NCBI RefSeq assembly: GCF_013266735.1
Contig: NZ_JABSNU010000008.1
Location: forward strand, 186,001 to 250,000
Direction: 5' to 3'
Length of the DNA stretch: 64,000 nucleotides
From: Pedobacter foliorum
GTDB lineage: Bacteria; Bacteroidota; Bacteroidia; Sphingobacteriales; Sphingobacteriaceae
Shown here one piece after another: positions 33,255 through 42,344 of the stretch; the stretch's first letter is position 1, and each line of letters opens with the position of its first letter. The position numbers were made by a program, and so were the translations under genes. The notes under the pieces were generated by a model. The model saw nothing but the letters and a program-made list of their open reading frames with translations, did not search any database and had not been told where the DNA came from.

Positions 33255-35536
33255 TTAAAATCCTGTTTTTGAGCAGCCAGAAGGTCGCTGCTTTGGATAA
33301 ATTCGTATTCTGATTCCAAGGCTTTCAACACAATTAAATGCGAAATCCAATAAGCCAACGTGCTTTCTGCTCCTTGATTTCTATTGATACCATGCGATTG
33401 TAATCCATCTCCACAACCTTTAGTCTCATAGTCATACAAGGGGATTTGAAGTGAGTTTTCTCCTAAAAACCATTGGTAGCTTAAATACATTTGTTTAATG
33501 TAGGTTAAATCGTGTGTAATTTCATACGCTTTAAAGTACACCATTACCATTCCCATAGTTTCAATGGCTTGTTGGTCGTATATGGCCATTTCTCCTCCAT
33601 CTTTAAATAGCCAACCATCATTTCCAACTGGATTTAGGTAACCATTTGCCAATGTTTTTTGAGTTAGAAACTCCAGGCTCTCAAAAGCAATATCTTTTGA
33701 TTCCTGATCTTTGCTGATTTCATAGTGAGAGATTAAAGCAAGTGGTAGTATCGCATTATCGTATGTTAGTTTTTCTTCAAACCAATGCCAATCTTCAGCT
33801 CGGTGGGTGCGATAAGCAGTTTTTAAAGGCTCTGCAAGCTGATCCAGTAAGTTTTTTATATGCTCATCGTAAGGATGGGCATGGATAAAATGTGTTAAAC
33901 CAATTATAGTATTTGCTATTCCTCTTAAATGCTTTAAGCTAGCAAAATGAGGAATTGATTTAAGGAATAATTCTTTTCCAAACTCCCTGTAAGAGTTGTT
34001 AGGTGCATTGTTAATTAAATAACCCAATGCCCATACAGTTCTTCCAAATGAATCTTCGGTACCAACTTCATCCAGATACTCTCGCTTAAAGCTCAGAAAG
34101 TTTCTGAAATTGCCATCCTCGAGTTGCATGTATTGAATGTAGCTTAAATAAATAGGCAGCAGATCTAAAGCAATTTTACTTTTGTTTTGCTGGTAGGCAA
34201 GGATAGTTAGTATTAAAGCTCTTGAATTATCATCTAAACAATAGCCCTCTTTAAGATTTGGTATCCCATATTTTGCATGTTGAACAATACCTGTATCATC
34301 TGTTAAACGTTGTATGTGTGCCAGAGTAAAGGCCGGCATCATATCTGGATCTATGATTGGCTTATTGTTGATTTCTTTTTCAGAAAGGTATTTTGATACT
34401 GCTTCTTCAAGTACATCAACAAATACTTGTCCTATAGTTGGCCAGCGTAAATGCATTCCATACTCATAAGCATTAGCTCTTAATTGATTCAGTTTGCTAT
34501 CGTCTTCAAGTAACTCATTTACTATAGTGGCAATACCATTGGCATCTTTAAAATCAAATAATCTACCACGATGGTCGGCAAGTAATTCCTGTGCATGCCA
34601 ATAGGGGGTTGATAGTATTGCAGTTCCTGCCCCAACAGCATAAGAAAGCGTTCCACTTGTAATTTGGGCTTCATTTAAATAGGGCGTGATGTACATTTGG
34701 CAGGCCGTCAGATAATCGAATAACTCTTCTTCCGACACAAATTTGTTGATGAAGGTAAGGTTATCTTCTACATTAAGCTTTCTAGCAAGTTTCCTTAGGT
34801 TGTCTCTGTATTCTTCTCCTGAGCTTCGTATAACTCCTGGATGAGTGGTGCCTAAAACCACATACATTACGTTTGGGTTTTTAGCTACGATTTGTGGTAG
34901 GGCTTCAATAACGGTTTCCAGACCTTTGTTTCTGCTGATCAAACCAAACGTAAATAGTACCTTTTTGCCTTTGAAGGCTAATGTGTTTTTAACAGGGTTC
35001 TCTTGTTTAGGCTCTAAATCTGGCACACCATGCTCAATCAACTGGATTTTATCAAAAGGGATTCCGTAAATGCTGGTTAAAAACCCTACGGCTCTATGAC
35101 TCATCACTATAATTCTTGAAGAGTGTTTTGCAATTTCCCGTAAAACAGTAAGTTGTACGTAGTTGGGGTCTTTTAGTATGGTATGAAGAATTGTGATCAG
35201 AGGTTTTTGAAGCCTGGCTATAAGGGGCAAAATATAGATTCCGCTTTCGCCTCCGTAAATTCCGTATTCGTGTTCCAAAATGCAGGCATCGGCAACACTG
35301 GTGTTAATGTAATCTGCTGCACGAATGTAGTCCTTTTGGTTTTCTTGCCTTATGATGTATTTTACCTCTTTAGGGTATTCATATTGATCCAATGAATCAG
35401 AATCATTCATTGCCACAACAAAGCTATCCTTGGAAATGGATTCTTTATTAAATCCGATGGCTTTTAGTAAGTTGTTGTTGAAGGTAGCGATGCCGCATTC
35501 ACGAGGTGGATATGAGGATATATAAGCAATTTTCAT
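33251..35536 (-). CDS. GT4 glycosyltransferase fused to a C-terminal helical toroid-like domain
   Basis: A 761-residue protein. Residues 1-370 form a GT4 transferase (YPPRECGIATFNNNLL; FTFGLISRNKGLETVIEALP; a TSGTLSYAVGAGTAI acceptor/donor loop). Residues about 390-750 form an alpha-helical region with repeated aromatic and Trp-rich turns (KEGYCLDDNSRALILTILAY, DSFGRTVWALGYL, HWFEEKLTYDNAILPLALIS) like an (alpha/alpha)6 toroid of glycosidases or epimerases. The fused domain could process the product; its activity is unknown. First gene of the minus-strand pair. Confidence 0.75.
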   Translation of the reverse strand: MKIAYISSYPPRECGIATFNNNLLKAIGFNKESISKDSFVVAMNDSDSLDQYEYPKEVKYIIRQENQKDYIRAADYINTSVADACILEHEYGIYGGESGIYILPLIARLQKPLITILHTILKDPNYVQLTVLREIAKHSSRIIVMSHRAVGFLTSIYGIPFDKIQLIEHGVPDLEPKQENPVKNTLAFKGKKVLFTFGLISRNKGLETVIEALPQIVAKNPNVMYVVLGTTHPGVIRSSGEEYRDNLRKLARKLNVEDNLTFINKFVSEEELFDYLTACQMYITPYLNEAQITSGTLSYAVGAGTAILSTPYWHAQELLADHRGRLFDFKDANGIATIVNELLEDDSKLNQLRANAYEYGMHLRWPTIGQVFVDVLEEAVSKYLSEKEINNKPIIDPDMMPAFTLAHIQRLTDDTGIVQHAKYGIPNLKEGYCLDDNSRALILTILAYQQNKSKIALDLLPIYLSYIQYMQLEDGNFRNFLSFKREYLDEVGTEDSFGRTVWALGYLINNAPNNSYREFGKELFLKSIPHFASLKHLRGIANTIIGLTHFIHAHPYDEHIKNLLDQLAEPLKTAYRTHRAEDWHWFEEKLTYDNAILPLALISHYEISKDQESKDIAFESLEFLTQKTLANGYLNPVGNDGWLFKDGGEMAIYDQQAIETMGMVMVYFKAYEITHDLTYIKQMYLSYQWFLGENSLQIPLYDYETKGCGDGLQSHGINRNQGAESTLAYWISHLIVLKALESEYEFIQSSDLLAAQKQDFN

Positions 35537-35645
35537 AGTTTTAGAGGAATGTATTACTTATATAACACAAGTTAGAGTGGAATGTTCTGTTTTTTAGGTC
35601 GGCAAGGGAATTAAGATAATTTCTGGGCGAAGTTTATATTGTGTT

Positions 35646-35711
35646 AGACTCAACTCAGACTCAACTCAGACTCAGGTCAGACTCAACTCAGACTCTGGTT
35701 AGACTTTAGTC
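35646..35711. repeat. Tandem array of six 11-bp units
   Basis: Units AGACTCAACTC, AGACTCAACTC, AGACTCAGGTC, AGACTCAACTC, AGACTCTGGTT, AGACTTTAGTC follow without gaps. The period is close to one DNA turn. Confidence 0.8.
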
Positions 35712-35820
35712 TGTTTGGACGCTATTTTTACACAAAATGCTATCGGATATTAGTCTTTTATTTTATAGGGGATTGTAGGGATGCTTATATGTTGTAGCGC
35801 GCGCAGGTCGTGCTGTAACA

Positions 35821-35918
35821 CACGCACGTCATCCTGAATTTATTTCAGGATCCCGTTTAAGTAGGTTTTTAATACCTTGTGAGGGGTCCTGAAATAAATT
35901 CAGGATGACGTGTGTGTT
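35821..35918. repeat. REP-like repeat, copy 2
   Basis: Arms GTCATCCTGAATTT + ATTTCAGGATCCC (from 35828) and GGGGTCCTGAAAT + AATTCAGGATGAC (to 35909) face each other around a spacer of about 30 bp. The outer flank CACGCAC/GTGTGTG is also partly complementary. Confidence 0.75.
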
Positions 35919-36022
35919 AGTAATGCAGGTTATGTTTTTTACAACTCTTCTTTCTTATTTGCTAAGCAGAGTTTTTTAAACTTTTCCCTGATTTTAAAAA
36001 AAGCTCACGTGTTGTTTAAAGC

Positions 36023-38617
36023 TTATTTGTTGTTTAAAAAGACAAACTTGTGATCAAACATATCCAGTTTAATTTTACTATCCTTATCGATCTTGCCAGC
36101 AAGAATCTCTTTAGATAGCTCATTAAGGATACGTTTCTGTATTACACGTTTTAACGGGCGGGCACCAAATTGAGGATCATATCCTAATTCTGAAAGCCAA
36201 TCCAAAGCTTCAGGTGTTGCCTCTATTTCAATTCCCATTTCCGCAAGTGTATCCTGTACATGTTTAAACTGTAAGGTAACTATGTCCCTAAGCTCATTGC
36301 GATTAAGCGGTGTAAACATGATCAGCTCGTCTATACGATTTAAAAACTCGGGTCTGATGGTTTGTTTCAATACCTCAAACAATTCGCTTTTGGTTTTTGC
36401 AATTATCTCATCACGGTTATTATCGTTAAGATCTTTAAAGTTATCCTGAATCATATGTGCCCCAATATTTGAGGTCATGATGATGATGGTGTTTTTAAAG
36501 TTTACCACGCGACCTTTATTGTCGGTTAACCTTCCGTCATCCAACACCTGTAACAGAATGTTAAATACATCAGGATGTGCTTTCTCAATCTCATCCAGCA
36601 ATACCACTGAATAAGGTTTTCTACGCACAGCTTCAGTTAGCTGACCGCCTTCATCGTATCCTACATATCCTGGAGGAGCTCCAATTAAGCGAGAAACCGC
36701 ATGACGTTCCTGATATTCACTCATATCTATTCTGGTCATCGCATTCTCGTCGTTAAACAGAAACTCTGCCAATGCTTTGGCTAATTCCGTTTTACCAACA
36801 CCCGTTGTACCTAGGAATATGAATGATCCAATTGGTTTACGTTTATCCTGTAAGCCCGCTCTTGAGCGACGTATAGCATCTGATATAGCCTCAATAGCCT
36901 CATCCTGTCCGGCAACACGTTTGTGTAACTCGTTTTCCAGGTTTAATAATTTCTCGCGTTCGCTAGAGATTAGTTTGGTTACCGGAATACCGGTCCATCT
37001 GCCTACTACACCGGCAATATCATCAGCAGTTACTTCTTCTTTCAGCATTCGGCTTTCGCTTTGCATGCCTTCGAGTTCAACTTTTAGCTTTTCAACATTG
37101 TCCTGCGATTCTTTTATTTTACCATAACGAATTTCTGCTACTTTGCCATAATCTCCGGCACGTTCTGCTTGCTCCGCTTCCAGTTTATAGTTTTCAATCT
37201 GCTCCAGTTCATTGTTGATATTATCTACCAAATCTTTTTCGCCTTGCCATTTCGCTTTTATTTCGTCACGTTCGGCAGACATATTGGCAATTTCTTCGCC
37301 AAGATCTTTAACTTTTTTACCGTCATTCTCTCTTTTAATGGCTTCGCGCTCAATTTCCAGTTGCATGATCTTACGATTCAGCTCATCAACCTCTTCAGGC
37401 ACGCTATCCATTTCCAAACGTAGTTTAGAAGCAGCTTCGTCCATTAAGTCGATAGCCTTATCTGGCAAAAAACGATCTGCAATATAGCGTTGAGACATTT
37501 CTACGGCGGCAATAATGGCTTCGTCTTTAATCCTCACCTTGTGGTGGGTTTCGTATCTTTCTTTTAATCCACGCAGAATTGAAATTGCATCCTGAGTATC
37601 AGGCTCATTAATCATTACCTTTTGGAAACGACGCTCAAGGGCCTTATCTTTTTCCAGATATTTTTGATATTCATCTAGCGTAGTAGCTCCAATTGCACGT
37701 AATTCTCCACGAGCAAGGGCAGGTTTAAGGATGTTTGCAGCATCCATTGCACCTTCGCCACCACCGGCACCAACTAAAGTATGGATCTCATCGATGAACA
37801 AAATAATGTCTCCATCGCTATGAGTAACCTCTTTAACTACTGCTTTTAAACGCTCTTCGAATTCGCCTTTATATTTTGCCCCGGCAATTAATGCACCCAT
37901 ATCAAGCGAGTAAACGGTTTTCGTTTTCAGGTTTGTAGGTACATCGCCTTTTATGATTCTAAAAGCGATACCTTCGGCAATGGCTGTTTTACCAACACCC
38001 GGCTCTCCAATCAAAATAGGATTGTTTTTGGTACGCCGCGAAAGGATTTGAATTACCCTCCGAATCTCTTCATCACGACCAATAACGGGGTCTAACTTGC
38101 CAGATTCGGCATATTCGTTAAGGTTACGCGCATATTTATTAAGGGCATTATAAGTTGCTTCGGCATTTTGATCGGTAACATGACTATCGCCTCTTAAAGC
38201 AATAATTGCTTTTTTAAGGTCTTTTTCATTTACTCCCTGATCTTTTAAAAGTTTCGATGTATTGTCGTTAACTGATAAAATACCTAGCAAAAGATGCTCT
38301 ACAGACACAAACTCGTCTTTAAATTCTTTTAGGTACGACTGAGCTTTTTGTAAAGCAGAGTTGCTGCCCGAAGTTAAATAGGCATTGCTTCCACTAACTT
38401 TAGGGAATTTCTCAATCTGACTATCTAAATGTTGGTTTAAAACATTAAGATTTACGTTTAACTTTTTTAAAACGTATGAAACTACGTTTTCATCAACAGT
38501 AAGCAAACCTTTAAGCAGGTGTGCTGTTTCAATAGCCTGTTGCTGATTGCCTTGGGCTATTTCAGAAGCCTGTTGAACTGCTTCCTGGGCTTTTATAGTG
38601 AAATTGTTGAAGTTCAT
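36023..38617 (-). CDS. clpB: ATP-dependent chaperone ClpB
   Basis: An 864-residue disaggregase from ATG 38617 (the frame runs to 38638). Order: N domain with two Clp repeats (1-145), NBD1 with Walker A GEPGVGKT (about 200) and GALIAGAKYKGEFEERL, coiled-coil middle domain (about 400-520), NBD2 with Walker A GTTGVGKT (about 600) and SEYQERHAVSRLIGAPPGYVG, and the C-terminal domain. It acts with DnaK to rescue aggregated proteins. Typical full length. It is a single gene; I saw no exact -7 consensus upstream. Confidence 0.97.
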   Translation of the reverse strand: MNFNNFTIKAQEAVQQASEIAQGNQQQAIETAHLLKGLLTVDENVVSYVLKKLNVNLNVLNQHLDSQIEKFPKVSGSNAYLTSGSNSALQKAQSYLKEFKDEFVSVEHLLLGILSVNDNTSKLLKDQGVNEKDLKKAIIALRGDSHVTDQNAEATYNALNKYARNLNEYAESGKLDPVIGRDEEIRRVIQILSRRTKNNPILIGEPGVGKTAIAEGIAFRIIKGDVPTNLKTKTVYSLDMGALIAGAKYKGEFEERLKAVVKEVTHSDGDIILFIDEIHTLVGAGGGEGAMDAANILKPALARGELRAIGATTLDEYQKYLEKDKALERRFQKVMINEPDTQDAISILRGLKERYETHHKVRIKDEAIIAAVEMSQRYIADRFLPDKAIDLMDEAASKLRLEMDSVPEEVDELNRKIMQLEIEREAIKRENDGKKVKDLGEEIANMSAERDEIKAKWQGEKDLVDNINNELEQIENYKLEAEQAERAGDYGKVAEIRYGKIKESQDNVEKLKVELEGMQSESRMLKEEVTADDIAGVVGRWTGIPVTKLISSEREKLLNLENELHKRVAGQDEAIEAISDAIRRSRAGLQDKRKPIGSFIFLGTTGVGKTELAKALAEFLFNDENAMTRIDMSEYQERHAVSRLIGAPPGYVGYDEGGQLTEAVRRKPYSVVLLDEIEKAHPDVFNILLQVLDDGRLTDNKGRVVNFKNTIIIMTSNIGAHMIQDNFKDLNDNNRDEIIAKTKSELFEVLKQTIRPEFLNRIDELIMFTPLNRNELRDIVTLQFKHVQDTLAEMGIEIEATPEALDWLSELGYDPQFGARPLKRVIQKRILNELSKEILAGKIDKDSKIKLDMFDHKFVFLNNK

Positions 38618-38800
38618 GCTAGCAATTAAACAAAGCAAATGCCATCTTGGTTTTTAGTTATTAATCGGAAATTTTGTCGGTACTTTTTGTTTTGAACTGC
38701 ATAATTGTCTGATAAATAGTTGTTTATGATGAAAAAATGTCTGATCCTAAGAAATCTGATTTAATTTTACGTCCTTTGTAACCATCTACCTTTTTCATAA

Positions 38801-39145
38801 ATGCTGACTCCATTAGATAACTTTTACCAGCAAAAAGAAGAACCCGTACGAGGTTGTTTACTTGCGTTAAAGGATTTTATATTGGCTTTGGATGAAAATA
38901 TTACCCCTGAGTGGAAGTATCATCTACCATTTTTTTACTACAAAGGAAAAATGTTTTGCTACTTATGGATTCATAAAAAATACCTTAAACCATACATAGG
39001 TATTGTGGAAAGCAAGCATATCGATCATCCTGATCTGATTATTGAAAAGAGGGTCAGAATGAAAATAATGTTGATAGATCCTAATGAGGATTTACCAATT
39101 GAAACGATAAACGATATACTAAAACAAGCGCTTGCCCGATATTAA
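38801..39145 (+). CDS. DUF1801-family small protein
   Basis: A 114-residue protein with the DUF1801 (YdhG-like) pattern: LLALKDFILALDENITPEWKYH, LPFFYYKGKMFCYLWIHKK, YIGIVESK and a C-terminal DLPIETINDILKQAL. The aromatic core is shared with the frataxin-like fold. Function unknown. Its stop TAA is immediately followed by the ATG of the MFS transporter (39146), so the two are co-translated. Confidence 0.75.
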   Translation: MLTPLDNFYQQKEEPVRGCLLALKDFILALDENITPEWKYHLPFFYYKGKMFCYLWIHKKYLKPYIGIVESKHIDHPDLIIEKRVRMKIMLIDPNEDLPIETINDILKQALARY

Positions 39146-40360
39146 ATGAAGGATTTTATACGATTATACTTAGATGCTTACCGCGGGTTGTCTACCCCAG
39201 CCTGGATGCTTGCTTTGGTTATGCTTATAAACAGAAGTGGAGCAATGGTGATTCCTTTTTTAGGAGTTTACATGATTAATCACCTGCATTTCTCATTAGA
39301 AGATACCGGAATGGTGTTAAGCTGCTTTGGTTTAGGTGCTGTTTCAGGAAACTTTTTAGGCGGATGGCTTACCGATAAAGCCGGACACTTTAAAGTTCAG
39401 TTGGTTAGTTTAATTTTAACTGTACCTATGTTTTTTCTGCTTCCAGAGTTGGATACGGTGGTTAAGTTGGCGATTGGCGTTTTTACTTTAAGCTTAGTTT
39501 CGGAAACATTTAGACCTGCAAACTCTGTTTCTATAGCCTATTATTCGAAACCGGATAATATCATCAGGTCGTTTTCATTAAACAGGATGGCCATGAACCT
39601 TGGCTTTTCTATAGGCCCTGCTTTGGGCGGTTTTTTGGCGGCCATATCTTATGCATTTTTGTTTTATGGAAATGCAATAGGCGCATTATTGTCGGCCATT
39701 CTATTTTTTATCTATTTCCGTAATCGTAAAGGGAATGAGAAGAAGAAAAAGGAGGTGGTAGAGGATGAGGGAGATCGTGCTAATTTGTCTCCTTACAAGG
39801 ATGTTCCTTTTATGCTTTTCAGTGTGCTTTCCTGCATTTTTGCCATTTGTTTTCTGCAATTATTAAGCACACTTCCTTTGTACTACAGAAATGTTTACAA
39901 AATGACTGAAGCTGAAATAGGAATTATTCTTGCCTTTAGTGGTTTGGTGGTGTTTTCTTTGGAGATGCTTGTGGTTCATATTGCCGAAAAGAGATTTACT
40001 GCCCGCACCATAATTGTGGCTGGTACTGTACTTTGTGCGGTGTCATTTCTGGTGCTGAACCTTGCCAAAGGGATTCCTGTGCTTTACCTTTCTATGTTTA
40101 TAATCTGTTTGGCGGAGATTCTGGCGATGCCTTTTATGGCAACCATTACACTTCAAAGATCTTCCGTAAAAAAGAGAGGTGCTTATATGGGTATAAATGC
40201 GCTGTCTTTTTCTGTAGCCCATATATTTTCTCCGCTTGTAGGTACTAGGGTTGCTGCTGAATTCGGTTTCGAAACTTTATGGTGGGGTACGGTAGTGGCT
40301 TTAACCGTTGCTTCGGTAGGTTTCTATTTTGTGATGAAAATGATGAAGTTATCAGCATAG
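39146..40360 (+). CDS. MFS transporter
   Basis: A 404-residue inner-membrane protein with twelve predicted helices and a charged central loop after the sixth (FRNRKGNEKKKKEVVEDEG). The conserved loop GGWLTDKAGHFKVQ (DRxGRK-like) is intact, placing it among drug or metabolite efflux carriers, but the substrate cannot be read. In one transcript with the DUF1801 gene. An ArsR-like regulator follows 56 bp downstream on the same strand. Confidence 0.85.
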   Translation: MKDFIRLYLDAYRGLSTPAWMLALVMLINRSGAMVIPFLGVYMINHLHFSLEDTGMVLSCFGLGAVSGNFLGGWLTDKAGHFKVQLVSLILTVPMFFLLPELDTVVKLAIGVFTLSLVSETFRPANSVSIAYYSKPDNIIRSFSLNRMAMNLGFSIGPALGGFLAAISYAFLFYGNAIGALLSAILFFIYFRNRKGNEKKKKEVVEDEGDRANLSPYKDVPFMLFSVLSCIFAICFLQLLSTLPLYYRNVYKMTEAEIGIILAFSGLVVFSLEMLVVHIAEKRFTARTIIVAGTVLCAVSFLVLNLAKGIPVLYLSMFIICLAEILAMPFMATITLQRSSVKKRGAYMGINALSFSVAHIFSPLVGTRVAAEFGFETLWWGTVVALTVASVGFYFVMKMMKLSA

Positions 40361-40380
40361 TGTCATCCTTTTTGTATTAA

Positions 40381-40412
40381 TTGGTATATCGGGAAAAGTC
40401 GATATATCTTTG
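40381..40412 (+). promoter_or_regulatory. Promoter of the ArsR-like gene
   Basis: TTG (40381-40383), spacer of 21, then TATCTTTG (40405-40412), matching -33/-7 consensus. The ATG is at 40417, about at the expected start of transcription, so the mRNA is probably leaderless. Confidence 0.65.
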
Positions 40413-40416
40413 TGCT

Positions 40417-40719
40417 ATGGATCAGTTAGAGATTTTCAAAGCACTATCAAATAAAACACGACTGCAAATCTTGCAGTGGCTTAAAGAACCGGAAAAACAT
40501 TTCCCAGCACAGGAACACGCTTCATTTGATGAGGTAGGGATTTGTGTAGGGCAAATACAACAAAAGGCTGGTTTAACCCAGTCTACCGTTTCAGAATATC
40601 TCTCTATTCTTCAGAAATCAGGATTGCTTGAATCAACCAGGCTAGGGCAGTGGACTTATTACCGACGTAATGAGGAAGCTTTTGCTGCGCTAAGCAATAT
40701 CATCAAATCAGAAATATAG
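40417..40719 (+). CDS. ArsR-family transcriptional regulator
   Basis: A 100-residue winged-helix protein: ALSNKTRLQILQWLKEPEKH, AGLTQSTVSEYLSILQKSGLLESTRLGQWTYY, with the recognition helix and wing visible. The cysteine pattern of metal-sensing members (CVC box) is absent, so it senses something else. From ATG 40417; the frame extends to 40381 within the promoter. 22 bp upstream of the old yellow enzyme gene, which it probably controls. Confidence 0.85.
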   Translation: MDQLEIFKALSNKTRLQILQWLKEPEKHFPAQEHASFDEVGICVGQIQQKAGLTQSTVSEYLSILQKSGLLESTRLGQWTYYRRNEEAFAALSNIIKSEI

Positions 40720-40741
40720 AACTTATTAAAAAAACAATTAT

Positions 40742-41842
40742 ATGAGTACAGAAAGTTTGTTCAGACCTTTTAGTTTGAAATCATTAAATATAAAAAACAG
40801 AATAGTGATGGCACCTATGACGCGTTCATTCTCGCCAGATGGAGTGCCAACAGCTGATGTTGCTGCATATTATGCAAGGAGAGCAGCCGGAGAAGTAGGG
40901 TTAATCCTATCTGAAGGAACGGTTATTGATCGTGTTTCATCATCAAATGATGCTAATGTGCCACATTTTTATGGAGATGCGGCTTTGGCAGGATGGAAAG
41001 ATGTAATCAACAGTGTACACCACTCTGGTGGAAGCATGGGGCCACAAATATGGCACATGGGTGTAATGGATAACCACCATTCAGGATGGGTTCCTTCGTC
41101 GCCTTTTGAAGGGCCATCTGATTTAAACAGACCAGGTTTCTCAAATGGAGTAGCAATGACTCAAGAGGATATCGATGCAGCTGTTAAAGCTTACGGAAGT
41201 GCTGCTGCGGATGCTAAAAGATTGGGTTTTGATTGTGTTGAGCTTCATGGTGCTCATGGTTATTTAATTGACCAGTTTTTTTGGGATGGCACCAATAACC
41301 GTACAGATAGCTATGGCGGTAAAACATTAGGTGAGCGTACTAAGTTTGCGGTAGAGGTTATTAAAGAAGTGAGAAGACAGGTAGGTGTAGATTTTACTAT
41401 AATTTTGAGATTATCACAATGGAAACCATCTGATTATACTTTGCAAATGGCTAAAACACCACAGGAAATGGAACAATGGTTACAGCCTCTGGTTGATGCA
41501 GGAGTTGATATTTTTCACTGTTCGCAACGTCGTTTCTGGGAGCCTGAGTTTGAAGGTTCTGATCTTAACTTTGCTGGATGGGCTAAGAAAATCACCGGAA
41601 AAGCTACCATTACCGTCGGTTCTGTTGGTTTATCAGGAGAGTTTTTAGCAGCATTTAGAGGCGAAAGTTCTGAGCCAAGTTCTTTAGAAGAGCTAATGAG
41701 AAGAATGGATAGAGGAGATTTTGATCTGGTTGCTGTCGGCAGACCTTTACTTGCAGATGCCAAATGGGTTCAGAAAATCCGTGATGAACGTACTGCTGAA
41801 TTGAAAGGATTTTCTAAAGAAGCATTAATGCAATTACTATAG
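40742..41842 (+). CDS. Old yellow enzyme family NADH:flavin oxidoreductase
   Basis: A 366-residue FMN-dependent ene reductase (alkene reductase). Motifs seen are the N-terminal RIVMAPMTRS, ELHGAHGYLIDQFFWDGTNNRTDSYGG, and FTIILRLSQWK. The FMN phosphate-binding strand reads VAVGRPLLADAKW near the C-terminus. It reduces activated C=C bonds in quinones or enals, often under electrophile stress. The upstream ArsR-type regulator fits an inducible detoxification unit. Confidence 0.85.
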   Translation: MSTESLFRPFSLKSLNIKNRIVMAPMTRSFSPDGVPTADVAAYYARRAAGEVGLILSEGTVIDRVSSSNDANVPHFYGDAALAGWKDVINSVHHSGGSMGPQIWHMGVMDNHHSGWVPSSPFEGPSDLNRPGFSNGVAMTQEDIDAAVKAYGSAAADAKRLGFDCVELHGAHGYLIDQFFWDGTNNRTDSYGGKTLGERTKFAVEVIKEVRRQVGVDFTIILRLSQWKPSDYTLQMAKTPQEMEQWLQPLVDAGVDIFHCSQRRFWEPEFEGSDLNFAGWAKKITGKATITVGSVGLSGEFLAAFRGESSEPSSLEELMRRMDRGDFDLVAVGRPLLADAKWVQKIRDERTAELKGFSKEALMQLL

Positions 41843-41867
41843 TATTTGCAAATAGAGGTAAATAAAA

Positions 41868-41892
41868 AAAGCTGGTCATGTTGACCAGCTTT
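41868..41892. terminator. Intrinsic terminator between convergent genes
   Basis: AAAGCTGGTCA (41868-41878) and TGACCAGCTTT (41882-41892) form an 11-bp stem around a 3-base loop. The minus strand has a seven-T run after it, so it mainly ends the minus-strand pyrE-SRPBCC unit. Confidence 0.85.
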
Positions 41893-41938
41893 CGGACGAT
41901 TATTAAGGGTATACTACTTACACAAGTGCAAGTATGTA

Positions 41939-42337
41939 TTATTTTAATACTTCAGCTAATCTTGTTGTTTGATGATCAGCAAGCTTTTGCAGGGGACCTG
42001 CAGCAAGCATTTTCATCATCATGTTAAGATCTGCAGAAATAATATGTTTTGCGATAGTTCCGCCATTACCATTATCAGCCACTGTCCATTTTAATTGAAC
42101 ATCAAAAGGAGGTTTTTCTGTAGGTATTGCAGTTAATTCCTTGTTTTCTACGCGATCAGAGATTTTAATGGCCAGTTTAGCCATATTCTGAATGGTAAAG
42201 CTAGCATCATCTGTTGTAGAAGACCAGTTGTAAATGTTCTCAGGCATTAATTGCTGATGATTGTTCATATCAGCCAAAAATGCGTATACTTTTTCAACCG
42301 GTAGGTTTAACTCTACGGAGCTTTCAATAACTGTCAT
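41939..42337 (-). CDS. SRPBCC-family protein (CoxG/polyketide-cyclase-like)
   Basis: A 132-residue START-like domain protein (VESSVELNLPVEKVYAFLADMN at the start, QLKWTVADNG in the centre, and a long C-terminal helix MMMKMLAAGPLQKLADHQ). Such domains bind hydrophobic ligands; no catalytic residues are evident. It begins 7 bp after the pyrE stop, so the two are co-transcribed. The physiological link to pyrimidine synthesis is unclear. Confidence 0.7.
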   Translation of the reverse strand: MTVIESSVELNLPVEKVYAFLADMNNHQQLMPENIYNWSSTTDDASFTIQNMAKLAIKISDRVENKELTAIPTEKPPFDVQLKWTVADNGNGGTIAKHIISADLNMMMKMLAAGPLQKLADHQTTRLAEVLK

Positions 42338-42344
42338 TATGATT

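Larger units (their letters stand above)
35537..36022. other. Intergenic region with 11-bp tandem array and REP copy 2
   Basis: A 486-bp gap between clpB (which ends here) and the upstream start of the GT4 gene. It holds six tandem 11-bp units (35646-35711) and REP-like copy 2 (35821-35918). No ORF or RNA gene recognised. Confidence 0.6.

Noticed and set aside
35646..35711. Possible CRISPR array
   Set aside because: Units are 11 bp with no spacers and no cas genes nearby; a plain tandem repeat.
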